From: Obelidium mucronatum
Taxonomy: Eukaryota > Chytridiomycota > Chytridiomycetes > Chytridiales > Chytriomycetaceae
Length of the DNA: 64,000 nucleotides
NCBI GenBank assembly: GCA_025765595.1
Contig: JAIVFH010000003.1
Coordinates: 248,001-312,000, forward strand
Direction: 5' to 3'
Within the stretch, counting starts at the first letter, position 1; each line of letters opens with the position of its first letter. The notes beneath the pieces were generated by a model. That model made no database searches. It had not been told where the DNA came from and was given only the letters and a program-made list of their open reading frames with translations. Below are positions 23,166 to 35,220 of the stretch, piece after piece. Both the position numbers and the translations under genes were made by a program.

Positions 23166-24764
23166 ATGTATCCAGAAAACGATGACGAGGAGCTAGCGCA
23201 TTCCATTCCACATGCAAGGTATATGAAAAAAAAGCTTCGGCTTTTGGATGAGACTTCAAGTTGTAACTGTCTTTGGTCAGATTTTCTGAAACAGTTGTGA
23301 AGAAGGAGAGTGTTTCCGGACAAGCACCACAAGGTGTTTTTTCCCCCATCTCCTCCATCAGAGTTGGTGTTCGCTCAGTATTCCAGCAACAACAAGGACC
23401 TAAAAAGCTCCATCGGCGGGGAAAGAATTCGAATGCAAAATACCAAAACATGATGGTATAAGTATATCATCCCACTAGTCACGCGTAATATTCATTCTTT
23501 ATTCAGGATGAGATCAAGCAGATGGCTTATAGTGCAAGCGGCGGTCGTATTGGGGACTCTGAGATGCTTCAAACACCAACATCAACCTTCAAGAGCCAAC
23601 GACTGTCTTTGGAAACTCCTCGACAAGGACAAAGAGCCACACTATCATCTGATATACACGCGTTTCCTACCCCAAGTAGTCACTACTCCGCTCCATCAAC
23701 TGAATTCATTTTAAATGCCTCGGCTACTCCAACAAATAATCCTTCTGCTAAGCTTGATTTCCACGTTTCTCGTCCTATTCCAACCCAACATCCTGATATT
23801 CTGTCCCATAATGATATGGAGTATGAATTGAAGCTCAGTGATGTCAATATGCAGCAGCAGCAACATCGAGTTCCAAAGAACAAATGGCCTCCACGCGTTG
23901 CACAACATGCAGTCTCCGACACAGCAGACGAAACAAGATCCCGAGTAAATAATAGAGATGCTTACTCTACAGCTGTTAATACTTCGTTTCTTTCTCGGAG
24001 AAATGTGGATTCTTGGTCTGGTGCTTTTCAAATCAGTTAACCTATCTTCCTTGATTTCGTGTATGTCCATTTTTTGTATCATTTAATGCAACTTATTACT
24101 AGACAACGCAATCGAATCCAATCCAAGAAATAATACTAATAATGATCAGTCTTTGCCTGTCATCAAAAGTGAGCCAAGTTTCTTGGAATCCTCACAACCA
24201 TCAACAATGCTGTTTACGCCTCCCCCGCAATCAAGATCTCTACATTATGAAAATATCAGCAGCATTGAAAGCACTCCTTTTGAAAACTTTGGCATCGCCA
24301 GCGATAAGAGAACTATCCCCATCCCAAGTGTCAGCCAGACAGTCTCGCGTTCATATTTATTCAACACCCCAAGTAGCACCAAGCCGCCGCCGTACGATCT
24401 TGCAGCCAACTTTTCAAACAAGTGGAACTCAAACTCTCTCAAACAGAAAATTTCTAGTCGCCCTAGCACATCTTTGCTGATTGTATCTCCTGGAATGCGA
24501 ATGACGGAAAACCATTTAGTAATTGACAATGAATGTGACGATATTGGGATTGATCAAGACGACGGTGGAATGAACTACAATTATCAGCAGAGTTCAAGCA
24601 ATTTCGAGGAAAATGGTTGGATTCATGGAAATGGTGAACAAGTGAATTCATCAAGCGCTGATGGCTTTGATCAGAAAGAAGAAGATGAAATCGAGTCGAT
24701 TCAAGACATGGTGATTGCCCAAGATTGGTTTGTGGAAGACGAAGAGGAAGAATGTTGGTTTTGA
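23166..24764 (+). CDS. Unknown Ser/Asn/Gln-rich protein with acidic tail
   Basis: I do not recognise this gene. Four exons (23166-23218, 23281-23455, 23507-24035, 24103-24764) join in frame to 472 aa with canonical GT/AG sites. The protein begins MYPENDDEELAHSIPHA and is rich in Ser, Pro, Asn and Gln with no clear globular domain. It contains several SPxS/TPxS-like sites (HAFPTPSSHY, FTPPPQSRS, FNTPSSTKPPP) that could be proline-directed kinase targets. It ends in a Glu/Asp-rich helix and a terminal Trp-Phe (QDWFVEDEEEECWF). The acidic-aromatic tail could be a short interaction peptide or activation region; that is speculation. The stop is only 36 nt from the stop of the convergent Nudix gene. 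Confidence 0.7.
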
Positions 24765-24800
24765 TGATTCTTGTGTGTGTGTTTTCAGATTTTATTAAAA

Positions 24801-25789
24801 TTACAACTTTGGCTTTGAGTTTCCAAGCTTCAACGCTCCCATCGCATTATTCCCACCTGTTGCAATAATCTTGATTTTGGTAACGGCCCCATCTGAAACT
24901 TCCAGTTTGAGACGATTTTTGGCACCTTTCAACAAACCACTGTCGCTATTCAAAAGATTATTTGTAGCAGAGTGGTGTAAATCGCCAGGCAAAAGAAGGA
25001 CTCTCCCATCTTCTTCGCAGAGAAAAGGTTCCGGTTGGCAAGTGTGGGGAACTTGCCGCACCCGTTCTTTCCGCACAATTTCACACAATTCTTTGAACGT
25101 GTAATGTTGTAATTCAAGCATGGTAATGAACTGGGGGGGAATCAGACGAATTCTTCCAGATTCGAATGCCGCGATCGCGTCTGAAGGCGATAACCATTCA
25201 GTTTCAGTCACTTCGTTATCATCGGGAGCAACTATGAAGGTTGGGTTTGCAGTATCAATAGCGGCAAGAAAGAAGTGTGTGTCAAAGCGGCGCTTTTCAG
25301 TCGCTGGGGTGATCCAATGCGACCAAGGGACCAAAGCCGAGATTGGAAGAACCGGCATCTCTGAGTGTTTGACGAACTCGACATATTCGGAAGCATTCGC
25401 CCTGACGCGCGCCTGCCATTCCGCGAGCGAGCGGCCCGAGCGCGGGCGGTGGCCTTCTTCGGCGCCGGCGGGCGGCGGCAGCGGCGGCAGCGGCGAGAGC
25501 AGCAGCTCGTGCGTAGCGCCTGGCGTTGGCAGTCAGAACGAGCGCAGCACAGCGGCCGCAACGCACCGCATTCCTCGAACGCTTCCCGCAGCGCCGCCAC
25601 GCGCAGCGCCGCGCCGCCGCCGCCGCCGCCGCCGCCGAGGCGCGCGTCCGAGTCGCTGGCTTCGACGGCGCCGCCCGGAAACGCGTGCAGACTCTTGAAT
25701 GTGCCGCTGGCGCTCCGCTTCACCATGAGCACTTCGAAAAGGCCGTTGCCGCTCGGCTTGCACAAGATCAGCGATGCCGCGCGCTTCAT
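24801..25789 (-). CDS. Nudix hydrolase, NUDT19-like
   Basis: Probable CoA or nucleotide diphosphatase; NUDT19 acts on CoA esters in peroxisomes (family knowledge). Two minus exons, 25520+47 (25567-25789) and 24801-25519, give 313 aa; an intron of 47 nt (25520-25566, donor GTGCGT, acceptor CCAG) restores the frame through a GC-rich stretch. Seen: MKRAASLILCKP, MVKRSASGTFKSLHAFPGGAVE, an insertion with eight consecutive Gly, then LREAFEECG, completing the Nudix box with the insertion typical of NUDT19. Downstream ISALVPWSHWITPATEKRRFDTHFF is the other family signature. The C-terminus is KLGNSKPKL, ending Pro-Lys-Leu, which is close to but not a canonical PTS1. Confidence 0.88.
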
Positions 25790-26046
25790 TCGAATGAATC
25801 ACTTTTTAAAACTATTCACTTTGATTTTCACCAGAAAGATGTGAGTCAACCAAACACAAATCCAACCACCATCAACCAACCCAATCAACCGACCTTCTTC
25901 TCAATAAGGAGCGACGAATTCGTGTGGGACAGATACCGTTGGATTACGAAATCTGCGACTGGTTCCTGTTCGTTCCAATCCCTAGCATGAGCTTCAACAC
26001 CTTCCACCGTATCTCGTCTAATTCTCCTTTTTTTTGGATTCTAGCA

Positions 26047-28312
26047 ATGACTGGAACCGTAGAAGACAAAACAGCTGCCGTGGCAGAAACCCTTGAAAAC
26101 GTTGTTCTTGGAGAGGATGGAAAACCACTTTCCGCCAAAGCCCTTAAAAAGAAGCAGGAAAAGGAAGAGAAGGAACGCAAGAAGAAGGAAACCGCCGATC
26201 GTTTGGTGTGTATACTTGCCTGGATGTGCTTGGAGCGATTTTTCTTTTTTAGCTTGGCTCATACCTGTAGACGGATATTGATACATCGTTTGGCAACTTC
26301 TAGGCTGCTGAGAAGGCCGCCCGTGATGCAAACGTTGTTGACTACTCATCTGATAAATATGGTGACCTTCCATTGAACCAATCGCAGGAACGAACAGGTA
26401 AGAGTTGACACTCCTTTGTTACTGCAATCGAGACTCATTTTCATGTTGAAGGCCGCGTGAGAACTCGTATCGAGAACATTACAGCCGAAATGGCTGACCA
26501 AACAGTTCTGTTGTCTGCGCGTATCCAAAAGACTAACGTCACTGGCGCCAAACTGTGTTTCTTGACTCTCCGACAAAGAACCAACACCATTCAAGCTGTT
26601 GTCTCACAGGATGCTACCAATGTCAGCAAACCTATGCTTCGCTTCGCTACTGAGTAATATAGCTCTTCCGTCCGTTGGCGAACTTGAATTAATGTTCATA
26701 CTTAGTATTCCAACAGAATCATTAGTTTTGGTTGAGGGTGTCATCATCAAACCAAAGGAATTGGTCAAGTCTTGCACTATCCAAGAAGTCGAGATTAAGA
26801 TCAAGACTGTTCGTATTCACTAGACATTCTTGGAGCTGCTTCTAAACTCAATGCTGTTTCTCAGATCTTCGTTGTCAGCAAAACGCGAGAACGTCTGCCG
26901 TTTTCCCTTGAAGATGCTACTCGGCCAAAGGAAGAATTTGAGAAGGATCCTCTTTTGGTTAAAGTGAACATGGACACCCGTTTGGACAACCGTGTCATCG
27001 ACTTGCGAGTGGGTGCAGAAATTGTGTTGTTTAAAATTAAGTTTTTAATTGTATTCCTTAATTTTATTAGACCACTACAAGTCAAGCCATCTTCAGAATG
27101 CAATCTGGAGTGTGCCAGCTGTTCAGAGAATTCTTGAACACGAAGGGCTTTATTGAAATTCACACACCAAAAATGATTGACGCCATCTCTGAAGGAGGTG
27201 CTAACGTTTTCAAGTTGCAATACTTCAACAGTTGAGTTTGAATTTTTTTTTTTGTTTCTACAATGTGTTGACGGCTCCAAAAGGAAACGCGTACTTGGCC
27301 CAGTCCCCACAATTGTACAAACAGATGGCCATCTGTTCTGACTTCGAGCGTGTTTACGAAATTGCACCTGTCTTCCGTGCTGAAAACTCTTTCACACACA
27401 GGTTTGTGTAAAATCCACTTAGTCCCTACAAAAACTGACATTGGGCCACAGACATATGACTGAGTTTGTTGGTCTTGATATGGAAATGGCTTTCGAAGAA
27501 CACTACCACGAAGTTCTCGACATTCTCGGGGAATTGTTCGTCTTCATCTTCCAAGGTCTCGAAACCCGATACGCCGCGGAAATTGAGACTGTCAGAAGAC
27601 AATTTCCATTTGAAGACTTCAAGTACTTGCCACAGACATTGAAGTTGGAGTTCAAGGAGGGTATTCAAATGTTGAGAGACGCTGGAGTTGAGATTGGCGA
27701 CTTTGATGACATGAAGTGAGTTCTTTCAGGGAATTTCTCATCGTTGACTGAAAGCTTGTTCACAATAGCACTGCCCAGGAAGTCAGACTCGGACAATTGG
27801 TGCGTGAGAAGTACAACACTGACTTCTACATGCTTGACAAGTTCCCCCTCGCGATTCGTCCATTCTACACCATGCCAGACCCATCCAACAACGTACGTTA
27901 CATTGTCGCTGCTAAACGAAAAACGCTTAACCATTTTTTGATGATATGACAGGGATATTCCAACTCATACGACTTTTTCATGAGAGGTGAAGAAATCATG
28001 TCTGGTGCCCAACGTGTGCACGACCCAGAGCTTCTTGAAAAGAGAGCCAAGGAACATGAAGTCGAACTGAGCACCATTCAAGCTTACTTGGATGCGTTCA
28101 AGTATGGAGCTCCACCACATGCTGGAGGCGGTGTTGGTTTGGAACGTGTTGTTATGCTTTACTTGAAACTCGGAAACATTCGAAGAACATCAATGTTCCC
28201 ACGGTAAAAAAAAAAAAAACGATAACTTTTTTACCCCCTGCAAAAAGTTGAATTTGTGTTTCTAATCTCAACTCTCCTTAAAACTAGTGACCCAAAACGT
28301 ATTGTTCCTTAA
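26047..28312 (+). CDS. DPS1: Cytosolic aspartyl-tRNA synthetase
   Basis: Charges tRNA-Asp; class II synthetase. Eleven exons reconstruct a full-length protein. The lysine-rich N-terminal extension ([18 protein letters not shown]), typical of eukaryotic enzymes and used for tRNA binding, is followed by the OB-fold ([22 protein letters not shown]) and the class II catalytic domain. Motif 2 is [16 protein letters not shown], then [17 protein letters not shown]; motif 3 is [11 protein letters not shown]; the end is [15 protein letters not shown]. The flipping loop region reads SEGGANVF. One intron (GT at 26809) has a GTTCGT donor. The ATG at 26047 was chosen because TTCTAG just upstream looks like a 5' UTR acceptor and the extension matches the family there. 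Confidence 0.96.
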
Positions 28313-28431
28313 GTTTGTTCCTCGTTTTGGCTTTTGGAAGAAAGGAAGAAAGCTCGTTGAATAAATTGATGAGGGCAAAATGACCCGATGTGGAAGGAAA
28401 ATCAAGTTTTCTTTTTTTTTAATTCCAACAT

Positions 28432-29562
28432 TTTTCTTCTACCAAAGAAGGTAAACTCTATACCCTCTCCACATCTGCAGATTGCTGGTTGGATCTTTAT
28501 GATGATACTTTAGCGTTAAATCCATTCTCCGAAGCGGCGCTGTTTGGTAAGGTGACACAGGAGGCCTTTGACCAGAGTTTTTCTGCCATTGGCTGATTGT
28601 GTTGCCCCATCTGGACGGGGCTCGGTGGAGTCTGATCTGTTATATGTCGTTGGGGTTTACGTGCGCTTGGTGTCGATGCTGTGGAAGTTCTTATGTTGCT
28701 GGAGGGATAGGGTTCCGGCCCTTCTCCACTGGTGCTAAGTTCATCCCTGTGTTTTATGGCCTTGCAGTCATGCCTATCCCACTGTACATTTTCATTTCTC
28801 TTATGCTCGCCTTGCTAATGCTGCGAAAGTGTAAAACATTGCTTCTGATACCTCCATCCACACACCACACCCTTTCTTCATTCTTCGTTTACGTCTTACA
28901 TTCTTTTCTCTAACTATATATTGGTTACAGATGCTTCAATGTCAATGGTGTCATCACTTTACCGGAATGTTGCTGGTTCGGCTCTATCGGTAGCGGATAC
29001 CATTCGCACTCTTTTTGTCGCTGGAAATGTCAAGGCAATTCAACAAGTCCTTGATTCTCAACCAGCCTCATCGTCGACAACATTGTGCTGTGTGAATCCC
29101 AGCTCCCAGCTCATTCACTTCACTGTGACTCACTTGTCTCAAGTATCAAAAGGCGCTACTGTTTTGAGCATTGGAAGTGGATCTGGTTTGTTTGAACTGC
29201 TGCTTCAAGAAGGTGCCCAAGCCGATTTCAAAGTCGTCGGTACAGACGTGGCACCAATCAATATCTTTTTGAGTGATAAGTGTTTCTACTGTATGCAAGT
29301 CGGGCAAGATCCGTCTTTGGTGGTGCTGGAAAATGTGAAGGCTCTTGTGAGTGTCTATCTGAGACGTCCGAGTCTGGTGGTGGAGTATTTGAAATGGTTT
29401 ACTGAAGTGGAAGTGGTGCTTCTCGTGGGTCCTCGCAACGAAGACCCGTATTTGGATACAAGTGTGTGTGCAGAACTGCAGCGTATGGGTTGGAAGCGTT
29501 TGGTAATTGAGGATGGTCCTGTTGCTGCGTGGGATGTTGTGCTTCTGTTGGTTCGCAATTGA
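28432..29562 (+). CDS. Methyltransferase-like protein, 5' exons unresolved
   Basis: The last exon (about 28931-29562) is open and encodes a Rossmann-like motif, GATVLSIGSGSGLFELLL, then FKVVGTDVAP and a C-terminal half with VEVVLLVGPRNEDPY and a final VLLLVRN, consistent with a SAM-binding fold. I do not recognise the exact family. Upstream there are coding-like pieces, such as LYTLSTSADCWLDLYDD (about 28450-28530) and HAYPTVHFHFSYARLANAAK (about 28768-28829), preceded by a plausible short intron (branch GCTAAG, acceptor TTGCAG at about 28767). The acceptor before ATGCTTCAATG at 28931 does not join these pieces in one frame. Either a splice site is missed or the 5' part is broken. Confidence 0.5.
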
Positions 29563-29694
29563 ATAAATGAATCTTAACTGTTAAATTAAACTGCCGTGAG
29601 ATGGAAATGCGTGTTTTTTTTATTAGTGGATTGGCGATTTTTTGACAAATCGTAATTTTTGTCAAAAATTCCAAAAGACGTCTATCCAGAACTG

Positions 29695-31882
29695 ATGGCA
29701 GAGAAGGGCGATCATATCGCCGTTCCTGTGAACCAAGGAACCAACGAAATTCGATGGAAAAATCTGACTTACATCTTGCCAAATGGGAAGAAAGGTGAAA
29801 CCAAGACATTGTTGGATCAAGCAGCTGGATACGTGCGTCAAGGACAAGTGGTGGCGATCATGGGTACAATATCGCGACTATAACTTTGCTTTCGTGATAG
29901 TCCTTGAATAGTTTAATAATCCAGGTGGGAGCGGGGCTGGAAAATCAACCCTCCTTAACACGCTGGCAGGTCGTATTGCTGATCAAAAGGGAAGCGAGTT
30001 GCGTGGCGACATTTTTCTTAACGGCGAGCCAAGGAATGCCGCGACTTGGACAAATATCTGCAGCTACGTCGAGCAGGTTTGTTTGTTTGTTTGTGTAGGA
30101 TTGGTAAATTTTTGTTCAACCCACTTTATGGGTCTTAATTTCTAGGACGATCTGATGTTTACAAATCTTTCTGTGGAAGAAACATTAACATACGCGGCAA
30201 AGCTGAGGCTTCCATCATCAATGTCTATGAAAGAGAAGATGGACAAAGTTGATGAAATTATTATGCAATTGAACTTGAACGGCTGTCGCAAGACTTGGAT
30301 CGGAGACAGCCTGAGTAAGTTAATTGCATTTATCTTATCGCTGGGAGTTTTGTGACAATGATTACAGAACGCGGCATATCTGGTGGAGAACGAAAAAGAG
30401 TGGCGATTGGTGTAGAACTTGTCACAAATCCAAAGTAAGGTTGCAATGACAACCGCCGTTTGTTTGAAGATACTAAGCAATTGTTCATCAGGGTTTTGTT
30501 TTTGGATGAACCTACCAGTGGGCTGGACTCTGCAAATGCTCTCGGAATCTTGGAAACTATCAAAAAACTTGCCGTCACCCGTGGAATTGTCGTTCTCATG
30601 ACAATTCATCAGCCAAGAACTGAAATTTTAGAGCTCTTTGACAAAATTATTTTGCTTTCGATGGGCAAGACACTGTGGTTTGGCCCCACTAATGCTGCAT
30701 TGGAGCACTTTGCTGAATTGGGGCATCCGTTACCACCAAAAACCAACCCATCTGATGTAAGCACAACGCAATTTATGAAAAAAATGTTAATCTTATTTTT
30801 TGAAGTTCTTTCTGGATATTATCACAATGGACTTGAGATCAGAAGAGGCTAAAACAAAGTCGTTGGCAGTGATTGAAAAGTTCCACAATGCCTACAAGGA
30901 GAAATTTGGAACACACGAATCGCCTCTTCCAAGCCAACTCCTTCCAGTAGACTCCAAGTACATTTGGCCACTTCCGTGGTATCAAGAATTACTTGTTTTG
31001 CTTGGCCGCAACATGAAAGATGTGTTCAGAAACAAGGGAGCTATTGGAGCAACAATCGGACAGGCTATATTTCTTGTTTTCCTCATGGGGTTTATCTTTT
31101 TTAAACTTAATAATGATCCCGCTGGGGTTCAGTCACGAATTGGATTCTTGTTTTTCATTGTAAGATGAGCCATTACTTACTCAATCCCGGCTCTAATCTA
31201 TGACTAAATACTTGACCTTTGACAGTGTATCAACCAAACATTTGGAGTTGTTATGCCTGCAATTGGAGTTTTTCCAACTGTTCGAACAATTTTTAAGCGT
31301 GAACGTGCGGCAGGATGCTACCGAGCATCGTCTTGCTACATTGCTAAAGTTATCAGTGCAATTCCATTGTGTTGGTCTAATTCTTTGCTCCTCTCTATTC
31401 CCTTGTACTGGATGGTCGGTCTTCAGCCAGATGTCGGAAGGTTCTTCACATTTGTTTTGCTTGTCTTGAACCATTCCAACACTGCCATGAGTCTTGCATA
31501 CTGTGTTGGGTCAGCAGTTCCAAATGCACAAGTTGGACAAATTTTAGGACCACTTGGAATCACCATCTTTTTGTTGTTTGGTGGCCAACTTTTAAATATA
31601 GGTTCAGTCTCATGGGTGTTTCGTTGGATTCAATATGTCTCCTTGATTTCATATTCGTATAAGGGGCTAATGCAAAATGAATTTGGAGGATTGGAATTGC
31701 AGTGCCCCCCGCAAATGCGTTGCACAACTTATCAAGGGGATGTCATTGTCGAGCAATATAGTTTAGACAGTCCCTCAAAGTATTGGTGTGTTTTAATCAA
31801 CTTTGGACTTGCTGTTGGATTCTTGGTCATGGGGTACTTCTTCTTCCAAAGAACTTCCCGACCTCTGCTGCGCTTGAAATAA
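29695..31882 (+). CDS. ABC transporter, ABCG (White) half-transporter
   Basis: ATP-driven membrane exporter, lipid or drug type; works as a dimer. The order is nucleotide-binding domain then membrane domain, as in ABCG. Seen in order: IRWKNLTYILPNG, Walker A GGSGAGKST, the Q-loop region CSYVEQDDLMF, signature ISGGERKRVAIG, Walker B VLFLDEPTSGLD, and the H-loop MTIHQP. Six hydrophobic segments follow, with QILGPLGITIFLLFGG and VGFLVMGYFFFQ among the last. About eight short exons join with canonical sites. An extracellular loop before the last helix has several Cys (LQCPPQMRCTTYQGD). The first in-frame ATG is at 29695. An alternative start at about 29600, with a 62-nt intron ending AAAAG at about 29674, would add a short N-terminus. 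Confidence 0.93.
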
Positions 31883-33379
31883 AGCTGCGTAACTGCATAG
31901 ACAGAATTTGATTTGTTGCGAAAGTTAAAAATGAAGAGAATTAAAGATAATTTTTCCATTTGTGTGGCTGTGTTCTATCAGCCCCTAATACACTCCATGC
32001 AAACCACGCCTCTGAGAACGTGAATGTATCTGACCATGCGTGATAAGTGATCAATCATCAAAACAACAAGTGGAACTTAATTTTACTTTATCTATTGAAA
32101 GAGTCAGGAGCTCTCTTGTTTAAGCTTGATCCATAGGGTAAAATCAATTGTATAAATTGCCAGAAAAAGTTGTTGAGACATGCGTTTCAGTGGTATAAAC
32201 TGACGTTAGTACGGAAATAAAGTGTTTTAACCCTTGCAGCTCTAGTGACATTCTTACCCGGTTGGGATCTTAATGTCAGAAGTGTTATTGCAGAAGCAAT
32301 GAGCAGCACAAGTGTGTTAATTAGATTGCAGTTTTTTGGATGGAGGAGTGCACTTCAGTGTCCAGTTTGCAAGTTCTGTATGTTGTTGGATTCTTTCAGG
32401 GTTGCCAGCAATTGCCTGGAATCCTGTGCATTGTTTTTGTAGCTCTGTATTTTTTCATATATTTTTGCACATCTGTTTTAAATTTCTTCTTCTTCTTTTC
32501 TGTTACTTTGTCCTAGTCGCTCTTCCTAATTTTTTTTTTTTTTTTTTTTTTTTTTTGGGACCTTTGTTGTGGGTTTTGGTTTGATCAAATGAGGCCATTA
32601 CTGGGACGTGGTCAGAGGTTCCAAATTCTATCCAGTCTTACCAGAAAAGAACCACTTGAAATTTTTTCCCACCCCCCCACCAAAATCCCCACCACCACCA
32701 TTCTGGGACACATCTAAATGAAAAAAAATCCTCACCAACAGAAAGGGAGGATCAAACAAGTGACCCAAAAGCCACCAGCTCCCTGACATTGTGGTGGCCA
32801 ACCCTGTTGGACCTGCTACAGTTGCTGTTGCAGATGCGCGACCTCCAGATATGCAACAAGAACGTGCCAGACCTCCACAAGCCAACTAAAAGCTTACGCA
32901 GGAGCTTCTGGATTGCGCCAACGCCGGCGTAGACTTGGTGCTTGCTTGGCTGGTGCTGTCACAAGGCGACAAAGGCATTCCCTGCCTGGAGAAATCAACA
33001 AAGGATGCATATCATACTGAAATATGCCGTTAGTATTTCTATCTCTAGTTTTTACTTTGACTTTATTTGGTTTAGGGCTCTTGTACTATTTCCGTTTGAC
33101 TGGAAAACATGAGTCATTCATCATGCTACTTCCACAACCTCCAGAAGGCATTTGCCCATCAATGCAAGACAAAGACATTGCAGGATATTAAGGATGGAAG
33201 CGGAAAGAGCCGGAAACACTGGTTTTGGATTCTCTTGGTGAGGTAGCGTTGGATGTTTTTGGAAATGAGTGAGAAGGAAACCAACCCAAATGGAAAAATT
33301 CCAACCCAACACACACTGAGTATTTTTTGTAATTAAGTCCCCAATAATTGCAGCGCCTCCACCAGCTCTTGGATATCAA
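31883..33379. other. Repeat-island edge without recognisable gene
   Basis: About 1.5 kb after the ABCG stop. AT-rich with a long T tract at about 32530-32557 and a C/A-rich stretch at about 32660-32710. No open frame with a recognisable family. The part after about 32880 may be the diverged 5' side of the DDE element that follows, but I cannot show this. Confidence 0.5.
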
Positions 33380-35220
33380 TTATGAAACAATCTGGCTCCA
33401 AGTCTGGAGCTCCTGCTCGGAGAATCCAAGCACCGGCCAGTTTTTGGGGAGATTCAAGCCCTCGCCCAAGATGGCCAATCTGTTTGCAATGCAGCCAAAC
33501 TGGTAGCTTCCAATCGTTGACTGACTGAAGAAGCAGCTCATGGTATTTACAAGAGGATGAAGTGCCATCCAGATGGCTTGCATGACAATCAGATCTTCTC
33601 TGATGAATTGCAGAGTGCACACACAGCCTTCCTGGAGGCAAGATCCATGATCAGCTAACCCATGACCCAAAAAGACTTCATCAACTATGTTTTGAAAACA
33701 CGATCTGAGATCTATGTTCCTTCTGAATGGTCCGCTGCCTGGTTTCATGTCAAAAATACAAAAGCAATTAGCAAGGCCTGCAAGAATCCAGTAACCTATG
33801 AGTCAATAAGGCTTTGGGTGAAGCTTACCCCCAGTTCTTGAAGAAGAATGGCTACAGTATACAATATACAATGAATGTGGATGAAATTTGGGTAAAACTC
33901 AAAAACGACAATTCCCAGACAACTGCCATCATTAGCACCAGTGTTGATTGTCCTGGGGAGCACAAAAGGAGAGAGAGGAAGTGTGCTAGCTTGGTACCGT
34001 TCTGCAATGGTGCCAGGAGCATATATTGGATGTTTTGGTTCTCCCCATCTCCTTCGGAAACATGGTCATCCTTGATCCAGAAGCCCAATTTTGCTACCAG
34101 CAATCTGTTCCAATGGTCATTTTCTTCAGTGAAACCGTATTCATGACGGAGGAGCAGTGGATCCCAGCGCTTGAAGTGATGAAGATCAAATGGGACATTT
34201 TGCATCAAGCCTGTCCTAATTTGCAATAATCTCGGTACTCACAAGACATTTGACTTCATGGCACACTGCTCAATAAAGGGAATCAATGGTTTTTTCTTGC
34301 CAGCCAACACTACCCACTTTTTGCAACTTTTAAATGCCCACCATTTGCATGCTGGCTTTATGATCAAAAAAAGAGCTTTACAACTGAACAACTCGGAATG
34401 TAGGGACAGGAGCTTGTTCCCATTGTTCTTGAGGCACAAAAGGTCTTACTCCAGAACTATTGCGTTCTGCATTTTGAAAACGGGCATGTATCCTGATCTC
34501 ATTCTGAAAAATTCAAGAGCCAACATTGCCTCCCCGATTGACAACCCCAGACCCACTGAAGAAGCCATCAACCTCCTGCTGAAGGTCTTTGATACCATAA
34601 AGACATCCTCAGGTGTTCAGAAGGTGCCTGTGAAGCCTGCAAGGTTCATCAAAGTCAACCAGCCCTACAGCTTCAGTCAACTCCATGGAGAGCAGCAAGC
34701 TGCACTTCAGCAAGACGCTGCCAAAACAAAGAAGCTAAGGCAGCGGAACGCAAGCGGTCCAAGGAAGCCAAGGAAAACGAATCAGCTGCTTTTAAGGAGT
34801 GAAAACCTGTCAAGCTCTCAACAACAATCTCCACTGCACTGCAAAATGGGTCTCTAGTACACAATGGCTTGTTTGCGCTAAATGCAGAGCGTTTTTACTC
34901 TGCCTGAAGTGCAAAGGGAAGCACCAGAAGGCTCATGTAGCATCCTGTGAATCTGATTGTCCATCAGTTGTGAATTATTCTTTCCTCCTGTTAGTAGCTT
35001 GTAGAGATATCAATAAAGAAGTCAATTCTCAGTTTTCAGGGATGTGTGATTTGTGTGTCAGTCATGATGGGTTGTGATGTCGCATTTGTTGCTCCATACT
35101 TTGCAAGTCACGCAATCAAGCAGGAGAGTACTGTTGCCAATGTGATGCCTGCCGCGCAAAGCCTGAAGTGCAATGGCATGAAGGGTGCTGCAGTCATCCA
35201 GGAAAGCCACAGGTCTGGCG
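33380..35220 (+). mobile_element. Decayed DDE (pogo/Tigger-like) transposase, copy 1, with Cys-rich tail
   Basis: Several frames carry consecutive transposase pieces: an N-terminal part (about 33530-33800) with KTRSEIYVPSEWSAAWFH; FLKKNGYS...YTMNVDEIWVKL (first catalytic Asp, about 33840); ETVFMTEEQW (about 34130); an NLGTHKTFDFM block (about 34230); and GFFLPANTTHFLQ (about 34285), typical of DDE_1 superfamily endonucleases. The residue that should be the second catalytic Asp reads Asn (ICNNLGTHKT) and there are frameshifts and stops, so the copy is dead. After the catalytic part, a Cys/His-rich stretch (VCAKCRAFLLCLKCKGKHQKAH, from about 34870, and more to about 35210) looks like a zinc-finger tail. 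No terminal repeats were found. Confidence 0.7.

Noticed and set aside
25515..25570. Frameshift in the Nudix gene
   Set aside because: A 47-nt GT..AG intron within the GC-rich stretch restores one frame and the family pattern.
32628..32885. Gly-rich minus-strand open frame in the repeat island
   Set aside because: Low complexity, no start context or introns, and no family resemblance.
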